A DNA stretch of 44,019 bases. It comes from an uncultured Bacilli bacterium. Lineage in GTDB: Bacteria; Bacillota_I; Bacilli_A; RFN20; CAG-631. The notes beneath the pieces were generated by a model. The model searched no databases, was not told the DNA's origin, and saw only the letters and a program-made list of their open reading frames with translations. Location of the stretch: NCBI GenBank assembly GCA_947627355.1, contig CANQVX010000013.1, positions 1 through 44,019 of the forward strand, in the 5' to 3' direction. Within the stretch, counting starts at the first letter, position 1. Every line of letters begins with the position of its first letter. Positions 35,347 through 42,367 of this stretch are shown one piece after another. Both the position numbers and the translations under genes were made by a program.

Positions 35347-36489
35347 TTATTTAAGATAGGTTTTTAGTTGCTCAACTTTATCTAATGCTTCCCAATGAAC
35401 TTTAATATCGTGACGACCAATATGACCATAACTTGCTAATTGTCTAAATTGAGGTTTACGTAATTCTAATTGGTCGATGATATCTTGGGGCTTAAGTGAG
35501 AAGTTTTCAAGAATAGCTTGAAGAATTTTTTCTTCACTTATGACATTGGTGTTAAAGGTATCAATCATGACTGATACCGGTTCAACTCGACCAATAACAT
35601 AAGCAAGTTGAATTTCACATTTTTTAGCAAGTCCTGCTGCAACTACGTTTTTAGCGATATAACGAGCCATATAAGCAGCACTTCTATCAACTTTTGTGCA
35701 ATCTTTTCCACTAAATGCACCACCACCATGGCGAGCACTTCCACCATAAGTATCAACAATAATCTTTCTACCAGTTAGTCCTACATCACCTTGAGGACCA
35801 CCGATAACAAATTTACCGGTTGGATTGATTTCTACTTTAAAGTCCGTGTTCATGTTGAAAGATTTAGCAACTTCAAACATAATGTTTTCTTTAATGAATT
35901 TTTTGAATTCTCTTTTTTTATAGTTTGGATCGTGTTGTATTGACATACAAACTGTGACAAGTCGAGGTAAAGATGGATTGCTATAATCAACAGTAACTTG
36001 TGATTTCATATCTGGACGAGCCCATTTAAATTCGCCATTTTTTCTTAATGTAGATGCAACACGAACCAATTTGTGTGCCATTACGATTGGTAGTGGCATA
36101 TAACCTTTTGTTTCATCTGTGGCATAGCCAAACATGATACCTTGATCGCCAGCGCCTTGAGCATCAACGCCACGAGCAATATCTGGTGATTGATGCTTAA
36201 CATAAACATCAATACGACAACTATTTGCATCAATGCCATACTTTTTATTTGTGTAGCCTATATCGCGTAAAACTTGTCTTGCGATTTCTTTATAATCTAT
36301 TTGAGCTTTAGTTGTTATTTCACCCCCAATGATTAAATGGTTGGTAGTAACATAACATTCACAGGCTACTCTACTGTATGGATCTTGTTCTAGACAAGCG
36401 TCCAAAATAGCATCAGATATTTGGTCACATATTTTGTCTGGGTGTCCTTCTGAGACAGATTCCGATGTAAAAACTTTACGATACTTCAT
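35347..36489 (-). CDS. metK: S-adenosylmethionine synthetase
   Basis: A 380-aa enzyme making SAM from methionine and ATP. Visible are FTSESVSEGHPDKICDQISDA at the N-terminus (methionine/ATP site with the catalytic His), GAGDQGIMFGYA, and the P-loop-like GGGAFSGKDCTKVDRSAAY near residue 255. The C-terminus RKPQFRQLASYGHIGR is also conserved. The length is normal. The start at 36489 is supported by AAGGAGAG; a longer reading from 36525 runs into the terminator of the leader. It is controlled by the S-box riboswitch directly upstream, a classical feedback loop on SAM. Confidence 0.98.
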   Translation of the reverse strand: MKYRKVFTSESVSEGHPDKICDQISDAILDACLEQDPYSRVACECYVTTNHLIIGGEITTKAQIDYKEIARQVLRDIGYTNKKYGIDANSCRIDVYVKHQSPDIARGVDAQGAGDQGIMFGYATDETKGYMPLPIVMAHKLVRVASTLRKNGEFKWARPDMKSQVTVDYSNPSLPRLVTVCMSIQHDPNYKKREFKKFIKENIMFEVAKSFNMNTDFKVEINPTGKFVIGGPQGDVGLTGRKIIVDTYGGSARHGGGAFSGKDCTKVDRSAAYMARYIAKNVVAAGLAKKCEIQLAYVIGRVEPVSVMIDTFNTNVISEEKILQAILENFSLKPQDIIDQLELRKPQFRQLASYGHIGRHDIKVHWEALDKVEQLKTYLK

Positions 36490-36510
36490 AATTCGACTCT
36501 CCTTATAAAT

Positions 36511-36534
36511 AAAAAAGCTCTCCAAGAGGAAAGC
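36511..36534 (-). terminator. S-box expression-platform terminator of metK
   Basis: On the minus strand GCTTTCC-TCTT-GGAGAGC is followed by TTTTTT. The left arm can instead pair with AAAGCA just downstream of the aptamer P1 (AAAGCA...TGCTTT), forming the antiterminator. Confidence 0.85.
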
Positions 36535-36550
36535 AATATTTATTTATGCT

Positions 36551-36655
36551 TTCTCTTATCGTTCAAAGATAACTTTGCTGAGGATAAAGCACCTTCTTTA
36601 AAAAAGGGTTGCTACCACGTCATAGATTCCTTCCATCTAGTGGTTCTTAATAAGA
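36551..36655 (-). ncRNA. SAM-I (S-box) riboswitch controlling metK
   Basis: The minus strand has a closing helix CTCTTATT / GATAAGAG, the P2 arms ACCAC / GTGGT with a kink-turn sequence, the conserved AGCAACC, a P3 loop, AGGTGCT and CAGCAAAG, in S-box order. It lies between a promoter and the metK terminator and should shut off metK, and probably panE-like, when SAM is high. Confidence 0.93.
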
Positions 36656-36672
36656 GCTTTTGTGCGGAAATA

Positions 36673-36702
36673 ATTATAGCCTATTTTCTTTATTTGAGTC
36701 AA
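36673..36702 (-). promoter_or_regulatory. Promoter of the metK transcript
   Basis: On the minus strand TTGACT (36697-36702) and TATAAT (36673-36678) are 18 bp apart. The promoter lies inside the last codons of the small gene upstream (36674-36871). Confidence 0.75.
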
Positions 36703-36871
36703 TCTTTTCTTTGAGGCTCGATTCATAATCATTTCTAAACCTTAAGACCTGGTCCATTTCCATTTTAGTAATGGCTTTTATGATGTCTTCATCAAGTCCT
36801 AATTCATATAAAGAATTAGCTATTTCTAATTGTCTTTTTTCATATAACTCTTGTTCTTTTGACTTTTTCAT
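36674..36871 (-). CDS. Small helical protein of unknown function (65 aa)
   Basis: A 65-aa, highly charged protein without membrane segments, predicted to be helical throughout. It includes LYELGLDEDIIKAITKMEMDQVLRF, reminiscent of short helix-turn-helix miniproteins. The start is supported by TAGGTGATAAA. Its 3' end overlaps the metK promoter. I recognise no family. The sequence could fold as a small DNA-binding or protein-binding helical hairpin, but this is speculative. Confidence 0.6.
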   Translation of the reverse strand: MKKSKEQELYEKRQLEIANSLYELGLDEDIIKAITKMEMDQVLRFRNDYESSLKEKIDSNKENRL

Positions 36872-36920
36872 TTTATCACCTAGTTCTAGTGTTAACCAAA
36901 ACTAGATAACTAAACAAAAA

Positions 36921-37163
36921 TTAAATGCTTTTTAATGCTTTCGCTAATTGATCAGGACAAGATGTGTTTTTAAAACCACAACGGATGTTTTCAAGTTTTT
37001 GAATAACTTCTTCAACTTTTTGGCCTTCTACAAGTTTAGAAATACCTTGTAAATTACCATTACATCCACCATTAAAACTAACGTTATAAATTTTTCCATC
37101 TTCAACATCAAATTGAATTTCTCTAGAACAAGTTCCGGTTGTTCTATAACTATAATGTTTCAT
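36921..37163 (-). CDS. TSCPD domain protein (TIGR03905 type)
   Basis: An 80-aa protein with the TSCPD domain, named for a motif seen here as TSCPDQLAKAL near the C-terminus. It has conserved cysteines at TGTCSREIQF, NGGCNGNL and IRCGFK. The same domain occurs at the C-terminus of some ribonucleotide reductases, but as a stand-alone protein its role is unknown; cysteine spacing suggests metal binding. It is 50 nt upstream of the 65-aa gene on the same strand and has an AGTGATTTT leader with a weak ribosome site. Confidence 0.9.
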   Translation of the reverse strand: MKHYSYRTTGTCSREIQFDVEDGKIYNVSFNGGCNGNLQGISKLVEGQKVEEVIQKLENIRCGFKNTSCPDQLAKALKSI

Positions 37164-37327
37164 AAAATCACTCCAAACTTGATATCATTATACACAAAAA
37201 GAAAATAAAAAGATATAACAAAATAAAAATAAATTAAATAATTTGTCGATAAAAACAACGATTTTATCTAATTTAGAATATTTTCTGTTTGTTTTCATAT
37301 AATGCATTGAAACAAGGAAGTGTTAGT

Positions 37328-38023
37328 GTGAAGTTTAAATTCTTTTTTGTCTTGCAATGCTTTTTATTTACTACTAGTTGTACTAATAAAGAACAAATGG
37401 TTGCTTCAAGTAATATTGAAACCAAAGTTTATCGTAATTATAAAACTCTTAAACCATATCTAGCCTTAACTTTTGATGATGGACCAGATAAAATACAAAC
37501 ACCAAAAGTGTTATCATTGCTTGAAAAATATCGAGTAAAAGCCACATTTTTTGTTCTTGGTGAAGAAGTTGAATATCAAAAAGATATCTTAAAGATGGTA
37601 GTAAGCCAAGGACATGACATAGGTAATCATTTTTATAAACACATTAATATCAAAAAAGCTTCTGAAAAAGAAATTAAAGAAGCCATTGAATCAAATAATA
37701 AATTAATTGAAAAAGTAATTGGTTATAAACCTAAATATGTTCGTCCTCCATATGGAATAGTAACCGACGCCTTGAAAAAGGTTTGTGGTGAATTGAATAT
37801 GAAAATAATATTGTGGAATAAAGATTCCGAAGACTGGAATAAAACACCAGATTCAAAAATCATAAAATATATGTTAAATAAGCCTTCGAATGGTGATATT
37901 ATGCTTTTTCATGATGGTAGTAAGACTTATACTAACACCTTATCATCCTTAGATGTAATAATTCCAAGTTTACAAAAAAAGAGCTTTGAATTTGTTAGTC
38001 TTTCAAAGCTGTTTGATTCGTAA
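37328..38023 (+). CDS. Polysaccharide deacetylase (NodB) lipoprotein
   Basis: A 231-aa exported esterase of carbohydrate esterase family 4. A GTG start at 37328, chosen for AAGGAAG upstream, gives a signal peptide with lipobox TTSC (Cys18). The NodB motifs are all present: TFDDGPD (catalytic D50 and metal D51), NHFYKH (metal H101 and H105), RPPYG near 146 and LFHDG with the final His. The expected substrate is N-acetylated cell-wall sugar, which would modify peptidoglycan or another polymer. A -10 box TATAAT is at 37298-37303. The 3' end overlaps the convergent membrane-protein gene by 29 nt with no terminator between. Confidence 0.92.
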   Translation: MKFKFFFVLQCFLFTTSCTNKEQMVASSNIETKVYRNYKTLKPYLALTFDDGPDKIQTPKVLSLLEKYRVKATFFVLGEEVEYQKDILKMVVSQGHDIGNHFYKHINIKKASEKEIKEAIESNNKLIEKVIGYKPKYVRPPYGIVTDALKKVCGELNMKIILWNKDSEDWNKTPDSKIIKYMLNKPSNGDIMLFHDGSKTYTNTLSSLDVIIPSLQKKSFEFVSLSKLFDS

Positions 38024-38579
38024 TAATTTTTTCTAATTGTTCTTTTATTTTTAAAGATATTTGATAATAGAAATCTTTGGTGTCAGTTTGATTTTCATAA
38101 CTTAGTTCTAACATGAATTCTTTTCCTTCATCAAATAGAATAATTGTTTTATCTGATAAGAAATATACTTCTATGAAGATTAAGATATTCTTTTGATAAA
38201 CAAATAAAGTATGATAACGAATAGCTAATTCGTTGTTTTCATTAATTAATGGTTCTAAGTATTGTTTTTCAATGTGATCTAATGATAATTGTAAGTTATG
38301 TTGACGATAATCTTGAATGATATAATCGGCAAAACTAGCAGGATTATTTGATTTTTCATCTATCATTTGTTTAATAATCTTTTTAGTTTTTAGGTTATTT
38401 ACAATCATTGGAATGAAAACAAAGCAAGCAGCTATAAATATACAAACAAGAGATAGAATGTTGAATAAATTAAAGCCTTTTTCTTTGTTTGATAAGATTG
38501 CTAATACAATAGCTGGTATCATAAATACAAAAGCAAATATTGAACATATTAGCATGGTAACGTTTCTTTTCTTTTTCAT
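37995..38579 (-). CDS. Membrane protein of unknown function (194 aa)
   Basis: Two N-terminal membrane spans (NVTMLICSIFAFVFMIPAIVLAIL and ILSLVCIFIAACFVFIPMIV) are followed by a soluble domain of about 130 residues with a beta-rich centre (LAIRYHTLFVYQKNILIFIEVYFLSDKTIILFDEG). The topology suggests a small membrane-anchored cytosolic domain. I recognise no family. It is the last of three consecutive minus-strand membrane-protein genes and its 3' end overlaps the convergent deacetylase gene. Confidence 0.65.
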   Translation of the reverse strand: MKKKRNVTMLICSIFAFVFMIPAIVLAILSNKEKGFNLFNILSLVCIFIAACFVFIPMIVNNLKTKKIIKQMIDEKSNNPASFADYIIQDYRQHNLQLSLDHIEKQYLEPLINENNELAIRYHTLFVYQKNILIFIEVYFLSDKTIILFDEGKEFMLELSYENQTDTKDFYYQISLKIKEQLEKIITNQTALKD

Positions 38580-38621
38580 AAATAACCTGTCCTTTCAAAT
38601 TTATCGATAGAATCGAGTTTT

Positions 38622-39119
38622 TTATTCTTCTGTTGTAAACACATCATAGACTAAAGGAACAATTGCAAGGATTCCTGAAATAATAAACAAGATACTAGAA
38701 GCAAGAATTCCTGTTCCTAATGATACGTTTGCTTTTGCTTGATTTGCTATGTTATTACAATTAATCCAGTCAATCTTTGCAAAGAATAACATTGCATCAC
38801 TAACTACAAAACAAATGGTAGGAAAAACATCAAAGATTTTATAAGCAAAGGTATGCTTTTTATCTAAGGTTCCTAGAATTATGTTAGCAGTCAAAGTAAT
38901 AATGGCTATGGTAATAATAACAAAAGCAAACAAAGAAACAGTTGATGATTCTCGACGATTAATATCTAAACTATTACCAAAAACAACAGTCATTCCATTC
39001 AAGGTTTCTTTACTCCAGGCACCAGTTATAATAATACCAGGTCCTACAAGTAAACTAATGAGTCCAACAAAAGCAAAAACTAAAGAAATAACCTTGAAAC
39101 ATTGAAGTGCTTTTTTCAT
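38622..39119 (-). CDS. Four-span membrane protein of unknown function (165 aa)
   Basis: Hydrophobic segments lie near residues 9-33, 61-84, 93-112 and 133-157, joined by short loops. The first loop (WSKETLNGMTVVFGNSLDINRRES) faces the outside in the usual prediction. No domain is recognised. A strong GGAGGGG ribosome site precedes it. The TTTATCGATAGAATCG motif lies in the gap to the next gene. Confidence 0.65.
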   Translation of the reverse strand: MKKALQCFKVISLVFAFVGLISLLVGPGIIITGAWSKETLNGMTVVFGNSLDINRRESSTVSLFAFVIITIAIITLTANIILGTLDKKHTFAYKIFDVFPTICFVVSDAMLFFAKIDWINCNNIANQAKANVSLGTGILASSILFIISGILAIVPLVYDVFTTEE

Positions 39120-39220
39120 AGTTTTCCCCTCCTATAGACCTTTTTTCACACTCATTTTAGCATTATCTATTTTATAAATCAAATTGACTTATTTTATATA
39201 TAAAATAATTATCGATAATT

Positions 39221-40099
39221 TCAATGGTTTTCTACTAATGATAAAATATAAGCATCAGTATTTACATCAATAATATTTAATGAATAAATAAAGAATGGTA
39301 TAAAGACTAAAATAGCAAATATTGGATTAATAAATGATAGAACAACAATAACAACAACATTAATTAATAAGATTATAGATGCTGCTAGAAATTGAAAGAA
39401 TACATTTTTAAAAGTTAAGACATCTTTTAGTTTAATGTTTTCATCACGATGAACAATCCATGAACTAAACATTGATAACATACCAAGTAATATTAATAAA
39501 AATAAGACAACTAAAACACTATAATATTTAATTAAAGATGCTAAAAACAAACCTAAAATAATAACTAATATTTGCATGATTGGTACAATAGTTAAAGCTA
39601 ATATATGCTTTTTAAAATCTTTTCTAGCACTACGACGACGAATAGCAAACTTAGTAGCAAAATTAGCTAAGAATAAACCTAAACACATAAAGACAATTGA
39701 TACACTTAAAACGGCTTTTAGATTATTTTTGAATTCAACCATGATTGCATGAATTTGTTTATCAAAACCACCAGTTGATTCATTTAATGTTTGAAAGAAA
39801 CCTTTGATAGTACTTTCTAACCAATTAGTACTCAACATTTGTTTAAGTCCTTCATAAACACCATTATCCCAATTAATCTTTTCAAATGAATAAAGTAAGA
39901 ACTGATTAACTGACGCTGATGATTCTTGACTTGATGCTTGTATTACATCTGAAACACTTTTTAATGCATTTCCGGCTTCTTTTCCAATACTAATAAAAGC
40001 AAAAAATAAAACTAATAATAAAATTAAATAAAGTATACCCATGGAAATAAAAACATATATTAAATTTTTCCAAAAGTTTTTTAAGGATGTTTTTATCAT
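39221..40099 (-). CDS. Membrane protein of unknown function (292 aa)
   Basis: A first span near residues 13-37 (YVFISMGILYLILLLVLFFAF) is followed by an extracytoplasmic loop of about 90 residues. There are then five to six spans in the second half (VLSVSIVFMCLGLFLANFA, IVPIMQILVIILGLFLASLI, YSVLVVLFLLILLGMLSMF and others), with a basic cytosolic loop RRRSARKDFKK. It could be a small permease-like or YihY-like protein, but no family signature is clear. An AAGGAG site precedes it, and the divergent S-box-controlled operon starts about 120 bp away. Confidence 0.65.
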   Translation of the reverse strand: MIKTSLKNFWKNLIYVFISMGILYLILLLVLFFAFISIGKEAGNALKSVSDVIQASSQESSASVNQFLLYSFEKINWDNGVYEGLKQMLSTNWLESTIKGFFQTLNESTGGFDKQIHAIMVEFKNNLKAVLSVSIVFMCLGLFLANFATKFAIRRRSARKDFKKHILALTIVPIMQILVIILGLFLASLIKYYSVLVVLFLLILLGMLSMFSSWIVHRDENIKLKDVLTFKNVFFQFLAASIILLINVVVIVVLSFINPIFAILVFIPFFIYSLNIIDVNTDAYILSLVENH

Positions 40100-40220
40100 C
40101 TTATAACTCCTTTCGATACTAATTTAATTATAATGAATTGCTCGATTGTTTTCAAAGACTTTTTCGATTTTATCGGCAATTTTTAAATGTACAAAAAATA
40201 AGACATAGTTAAAATTATAT

Positions 40221-40249
40221 TTGACATGTATTTCTTTTGTTTGTAAAAT
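40221..40249 (+). promoter_or_regulatory. Promoter of the S-box-like leader and micro-protein operon
   Basis: A perfect TTGACA (40221-40226) and TAAAAT (40244-40249) have 17-bp spacing. The predicted start point is right at the beginning of the S-box-like aptamer. Confidence 0.85.
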
Positions 40250-40256
40250 GAAGTCA

Positions 40257-40334
40257 CCATAAAGAGAACGGCTAGAGACAAGCTCGGAACCGTCAGCAAC
40301 CTTTTAAGTTAGGTGCTAAAGCTTGAACGATGGG
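40257..40334 (+). ncRNA. SAM-I clan (S-box-like) riboswitch with very short P4
   Basis: The plus strand has CCATAAAGAGA, P2 arms ACGG / CCGT with the inner hairpin GAGACAAGCTC and kink GGAA, then CAGCAACC, a small P3, AGGTGCTAA and TTGAACGATGG. The order and the AGCAACC...AGGTGCT core match both classical S-boxes and the metK leader in this window (also TTGAACGAT). The closing helix CCAT / ATGG is only about 4 bp, and the P4 hairpin present in the metK leader is nearly absent. A terminator/antiterminator pair follows. SAM-I clan membership is well supported, but whether it binds SAM is inference. Confidence 0.75.
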
Positions 40335-40357
40335 ATTATATATTAATATTGATATTT

Positions 40358-40386
40358 ACTCCTATCGTGTCGATGGGAGTTTTTTT
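40358..40386 (+). terminator. S-box-like leader terminator with mutually exclusive antiterminator
   Basis: ACTCCTATCG-TGT-CGATGGGAGT is followed by TTTTTT. The left arm TCCTATCG (40360-40367) pairs equally well with CGATGGGA (40328-40335), which contains the 3' strand of the aptamer closing helix. Ligand binding should therefore release the left arm and cause termination. Confidence 0.88.
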
Positions 40387-40416
40387 ATGGAATCTTAAAG
40401 AAAGGAGTCCAAAAAA

Positions 40417-40485
40417 ATGCGCACAAATTCAAGCGGTGTCACATCAAAAGCCACACCAAAACAAGAAGATTTATTTGCTACATAA
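40417..40485 (+). CDS. 22-aa peptide behind the S-box-like leader
   Basis: The first frame after the leader terminator has AAAGGAG 9 nt before ATG. It encodes a 22-aa hydrophilic peptide rich in Ser, Thr and Lys that ends QEDLFAT. It is too short to assign to a family and could be a leader peptide or a true micro-protein. The strong ribosome site is its main support. Confidence 0.45.
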   Translation: MRTNSSGVTSKATPKQEDLFAT

Positions 40486-40567
40486 TGGTAGAAGAAACCA
40501 GCAATACTGATGATTAAAATTTTAAAACTTATAAAACACAAAAAATTAAAAAACGGAGGTAAAATAA

Positions 40568-40891
40568 ATGCCAATTAAATATAATCAATACATATTGAAA
40601 TATACATATTTAAAGAAAAAAGATCCTAATGCAGACGGAGTAGAATTAACAATAATAGTTAAAGATAAAACCGGCGTTGAAAAAATAATAAACGAATTGT
40701 TCGGTGAGGATAAATTAGCTTTTGCCGGTTTTAAAGATAATAAAATTATTATACTTGAACACGAGTTAAACAGGACTTTCGTTTTAGATAAAATTGATAA
40801 ATTATTATGCAAACTAGAAGGAAATATTGAAGATAGATATTTTAGAAAAGTTAGACTCAACACTTTAACCAAATTACCTTCCCTTCCATAA
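40568..40891 (+). CDS. Protein of unknown function (107 aa) in the S-box-like operon
   Basis: A soluble alpha/beta protein with KYTYLKKKDPNADGVELTIIVKDKTGVEKIINELFGEDKLAFAGFKDNKIIILE in its first half. It probably starts with a small beta-alpha-beta unit. The C-terminus is basic (YFRKVRLNTLTKLP). There is no signal peptide and no recognised family. The ribosome site ACGGAGG is strong. It is the first gene of normal size under the riboswitch-like leader. Confidence 0.65.
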   Translation: MPIKYNQYILKYTYLKKKDPNADGVELTIIVKDKTGVEKIINELFGEDKLAFAGFKDNKIIILEHELNRTFVLDKIDKLLCKLEGNIEDRYFRKVRLNTLTKLPSLP

Positions 40892-41018
40892 TAATTTAGA
40901 AAATGCATTAAAAAAACCAAACAAAAACATATGATTTTGTTTTAAAATATTACAATTAATCAAAGATTATACACACAAATAAGTTTAATAATTCAAACAA
41001 ATAATGGGGGATAATAAC

Positions 41019-41534
41019 ATGGGAAAAAAAGATGCGGATTTATGGATAGAAAAGGTTGATAATATTTTTTTAAAACACGGATATAAAAATAAAGCAAAAA
41101 CACTAAACGACAAAAGAAACGAAGACTTTATAGCAGGAAAATTGCTACGCACAGCTATTCCGGATGAAAAAGAAAATGTCAAAAAAGACCCAAAAACAAA
41201 AATGAAAGAAATAAATTATGATAGAGCAAAATCCATGAACATTATAACAACACATTGGCTTGTGTTTTTTGATAATAAACAAGAAAGAAAAGATTTTTTA
41301 AATTTTGCTAGAGAACACGGTTATAAAATTGAAAGTAAAGTACACAATCCAAAATATTATCAATGTGTTTTGTTTGTTCCTATAAATAAACAAGAAGATT
41401 ATATTTTACACGTCAGTGGAGGATTAACCGTATGGGGTTGGGGATACAAGATTTGTAATTTAACGTATACTGCAAAAGAGTTTATTAAAGATTATTTAGA
41501 AAGTGAAAAAAGCAACGAAGAAAATAACGATTAA
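41019..41534 (+). CDS. 171-residue protein with micro-protein module and possible RraB-like domain
   Basis: A cytosolic protein starting at ATG 41019; the upstream in-frame Met at 41004 is disfavoured because GGGGG sits between them. Residues 1-27 (ADLWIEKVDNIFLKHGY) match the helical module of the four micro-proteins downstream (AASLKEKLDAICIKNGW). After a basic linker, HWLVFFDNKQERKDFLNFAREHGYKIE resembles the RraB (RNase E inhibitor) type of ferredoxin-like fold. It ends with a small domain containing VSGGLTVWGWGYKICNLTYTAKEFI. The RraB likeness is weak and should be treated as a hint. It has a strong poly-G ribosome site. Confidence 0.65.
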   Translation: MGKKDADLWIEKVDNIFLKHGYKNKAKTLNDKRNEDFIAGKLLRTAIPDEKENVKKDPKTKMKEINYDRAKSMNIITTHWLVFFDNKQERKDFLNFAREHGYKIESKVHNPKYYQCVLFVPINKQEDYILHVSGGLTVWGWGYKICNLTYTAKEFIKDYLESEKSNEENND

Positions 41535-41542
41535 TTTGTGTG

Positions 41543-41558
41543 TTTTTGTCGACAAAAA
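41543..41558. promoter_or_regulatory. Perfect 16-bp palindrome TTTTTGTCGACAAAAA
   Basis: It sits in the 99-bp gap between the 41019 gene and the first micro-protein gene. It is the most symmetrical copy of the TTTGTCGAYA motif seen in many gaps of this window, and could be a protein-binding site or internal regulatory element. Confidence 0.5.
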
Positions 41559-41633
41559 CAACATTTTTATTGCTTTGATTGTTATTTAACAACAACGTTT
41601 TAATTAAATTAAAAGATACAGGAGAAATTCAAT

Positions 41634-41816
41634 ATGGAAAATAAACAAGAGACTCACACTACAGCAGCTTCATTGAAAGAGAAACTAGACGCGATTTGTA
41701 TAAAGAATGGTTGGCCAATTCCAGAATGGGGTCACAAGACCGGATATATTATAACTATGTCTCAGAAGCCAAAAGAAGAGTTGAAAAAGACCTCAAAAAA
41801 AGTTAAAAATTCATAA
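41634..41816 (+). CDS. Tandem micro-protein 1 (60 aa)
   Basis: The first of four paralogues. It reads AASLKEKLDAICIKNGWPIPEW, then HKTGYIITMSQKP and a lysine-rich tail. It probably forms one helix followed by a short beta hairpin. The ribosome site is AGGAGAAA. At DNA level residues 7-50 are nearly identical to paralogue 2, exactly 200 bp away. There is no signal peptide or membrane span. Function unknown. Confidence 0.75.
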   Translation: MENKQETHTTAASLKEKLDAICIKNGWPIPEWGHKTGYIITMSQKPKEELKKTSKKVKNS

Positions 41817-41836
41817 CAGAAAAGGAGATTATAATA

Positions 41837-42028
41837 ATGGATAATAAACAAACACACACTACAGCAGCTTCATTAGCAGAGAAACTAGACGCGATTTGTA
41901 TAAAGAATGGTTGGCCAATTCCAGAATGGAGTCACAAGACCGGATATATTATAACTATGTCTCAGAAGCCAATAGAAGAGTTGAAAATTCATAACACAAA
42001 AGGAGATCATAATAGTGAAAAAGAATGA
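41837..42028 (+). CDS. Tandem micro-protein 2 (63 aa), tail altered by an indel
   Basis: Nearly identical to paralogue 1 over the helix and hairpin (AASLAEKLDAICIKNGWPIPEW, HKTGYIITMSQKP). Relative to copy 1 a 22-nt segment is missing after the GAGTTGAAA codons. This shifts the frame so that translation passes over the stop used in copy 1 and runs through the ribosome site of paralogue 3. Its last eight residues (GDHNSEKE) are therefore read from what is intergenic sequence after copy 1. Ribosome site AAAGGAG. Confidence 0.75.
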   Translation: MDNKQTHTTAASLAEKLDAICIKNGWPIPEWSHKTGYIITMSQKPIEELKIHNTKGDHNSEKE

Positions 42029-42164
42029 AGTACAAACAGCGAATTCTATAGCGAATAAGATAGACGAGATATTAAAAAAACATGGACTACCTCCAGCAAA
42101 ACGAGTAACAAAAACCGGATATTGTTTAATTATGATCCTACATAAAAAACAAAAAAATAATTAA
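42015..42164 (+). CDS. Tandem micro-protein 3 (49 aa, GTG start)
   Basis: Starts at GTG with AGGAG 8 nt upstream and overlaps the end of paralogue 2 by 14 nt. It keeps the shared pattern: ANSIANKIDEILKKHGLPPAK then TKTGYCLIMI. It is more divergent from copies 1 and 2 than they are from each other, so it is an older duplicate. The protein is basic, and its function is unknown. Confidence 0.7.
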   Translation: MKKNEVQTANSIANKIDEILKKHGLPPAKRVTKTGYCLIMILHKKQKNN

Positions 42165-42192
42165 ATTTTAATAAAAACAGGAGGAAATTATA

Positions 42193-42357
42193 ATGGAATC
42201 GAAGAAAGACCGATCCACAGCATATTCTATGGGAAAGAAGATAGACGAAATGCTTATAAAGCTTGGCTTGCCTCCAGCAAAATGGGTGACGAGAACTGGT
42301 TATACCATAACTATTGGAGTCAAACCTCTATGGGTTTCAGATAAAAAGAATAAATAA
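42193..42357 (+). CDS. Tandem micro-protein 4 (54 aa)
   Basis: AGGAGGAAA precedes the ATG. The helix and hairpin pattern is conserved: AYSMGKKIDEMLIKLGLPPAKW, then TRTGYTITIGVKPLW. It ends just before a strong terminator. It is closest to paralogue 3 (LPPAK motif). That all four keep Gly-x-Pro-x-x-(W) and TGY while DNA has diverged suggests selection on the protein. Confidence 0.75.
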   Translation: MESKKDRSTAYSMGKKIDEMLIKLGLPPAKWVTRTGYTITIGVKPLWVSDKKNK

Positions 42358-42367
42358 GTTATCAAAA

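Noticed and set aside
40313-40510. 65-aa open frame with a hydrophobic start across the S-box-like leader
   Set aside because: It starts inside the aptamer, runs through the terminator and has no ribosome site.
41543-41558. Palindrome considered as a Spo0A box or parS site
   Set aside because: Differs from TTTGTCGAA and from the parS consensus, and no sporulation or Par genes are visible.
41634-42357. Micro-protein array considered as bacteriocin or lantibiotic precursors
   Set aside because: No leader or double-glycine motif, few cysteines, and no modification or export genes nearby.
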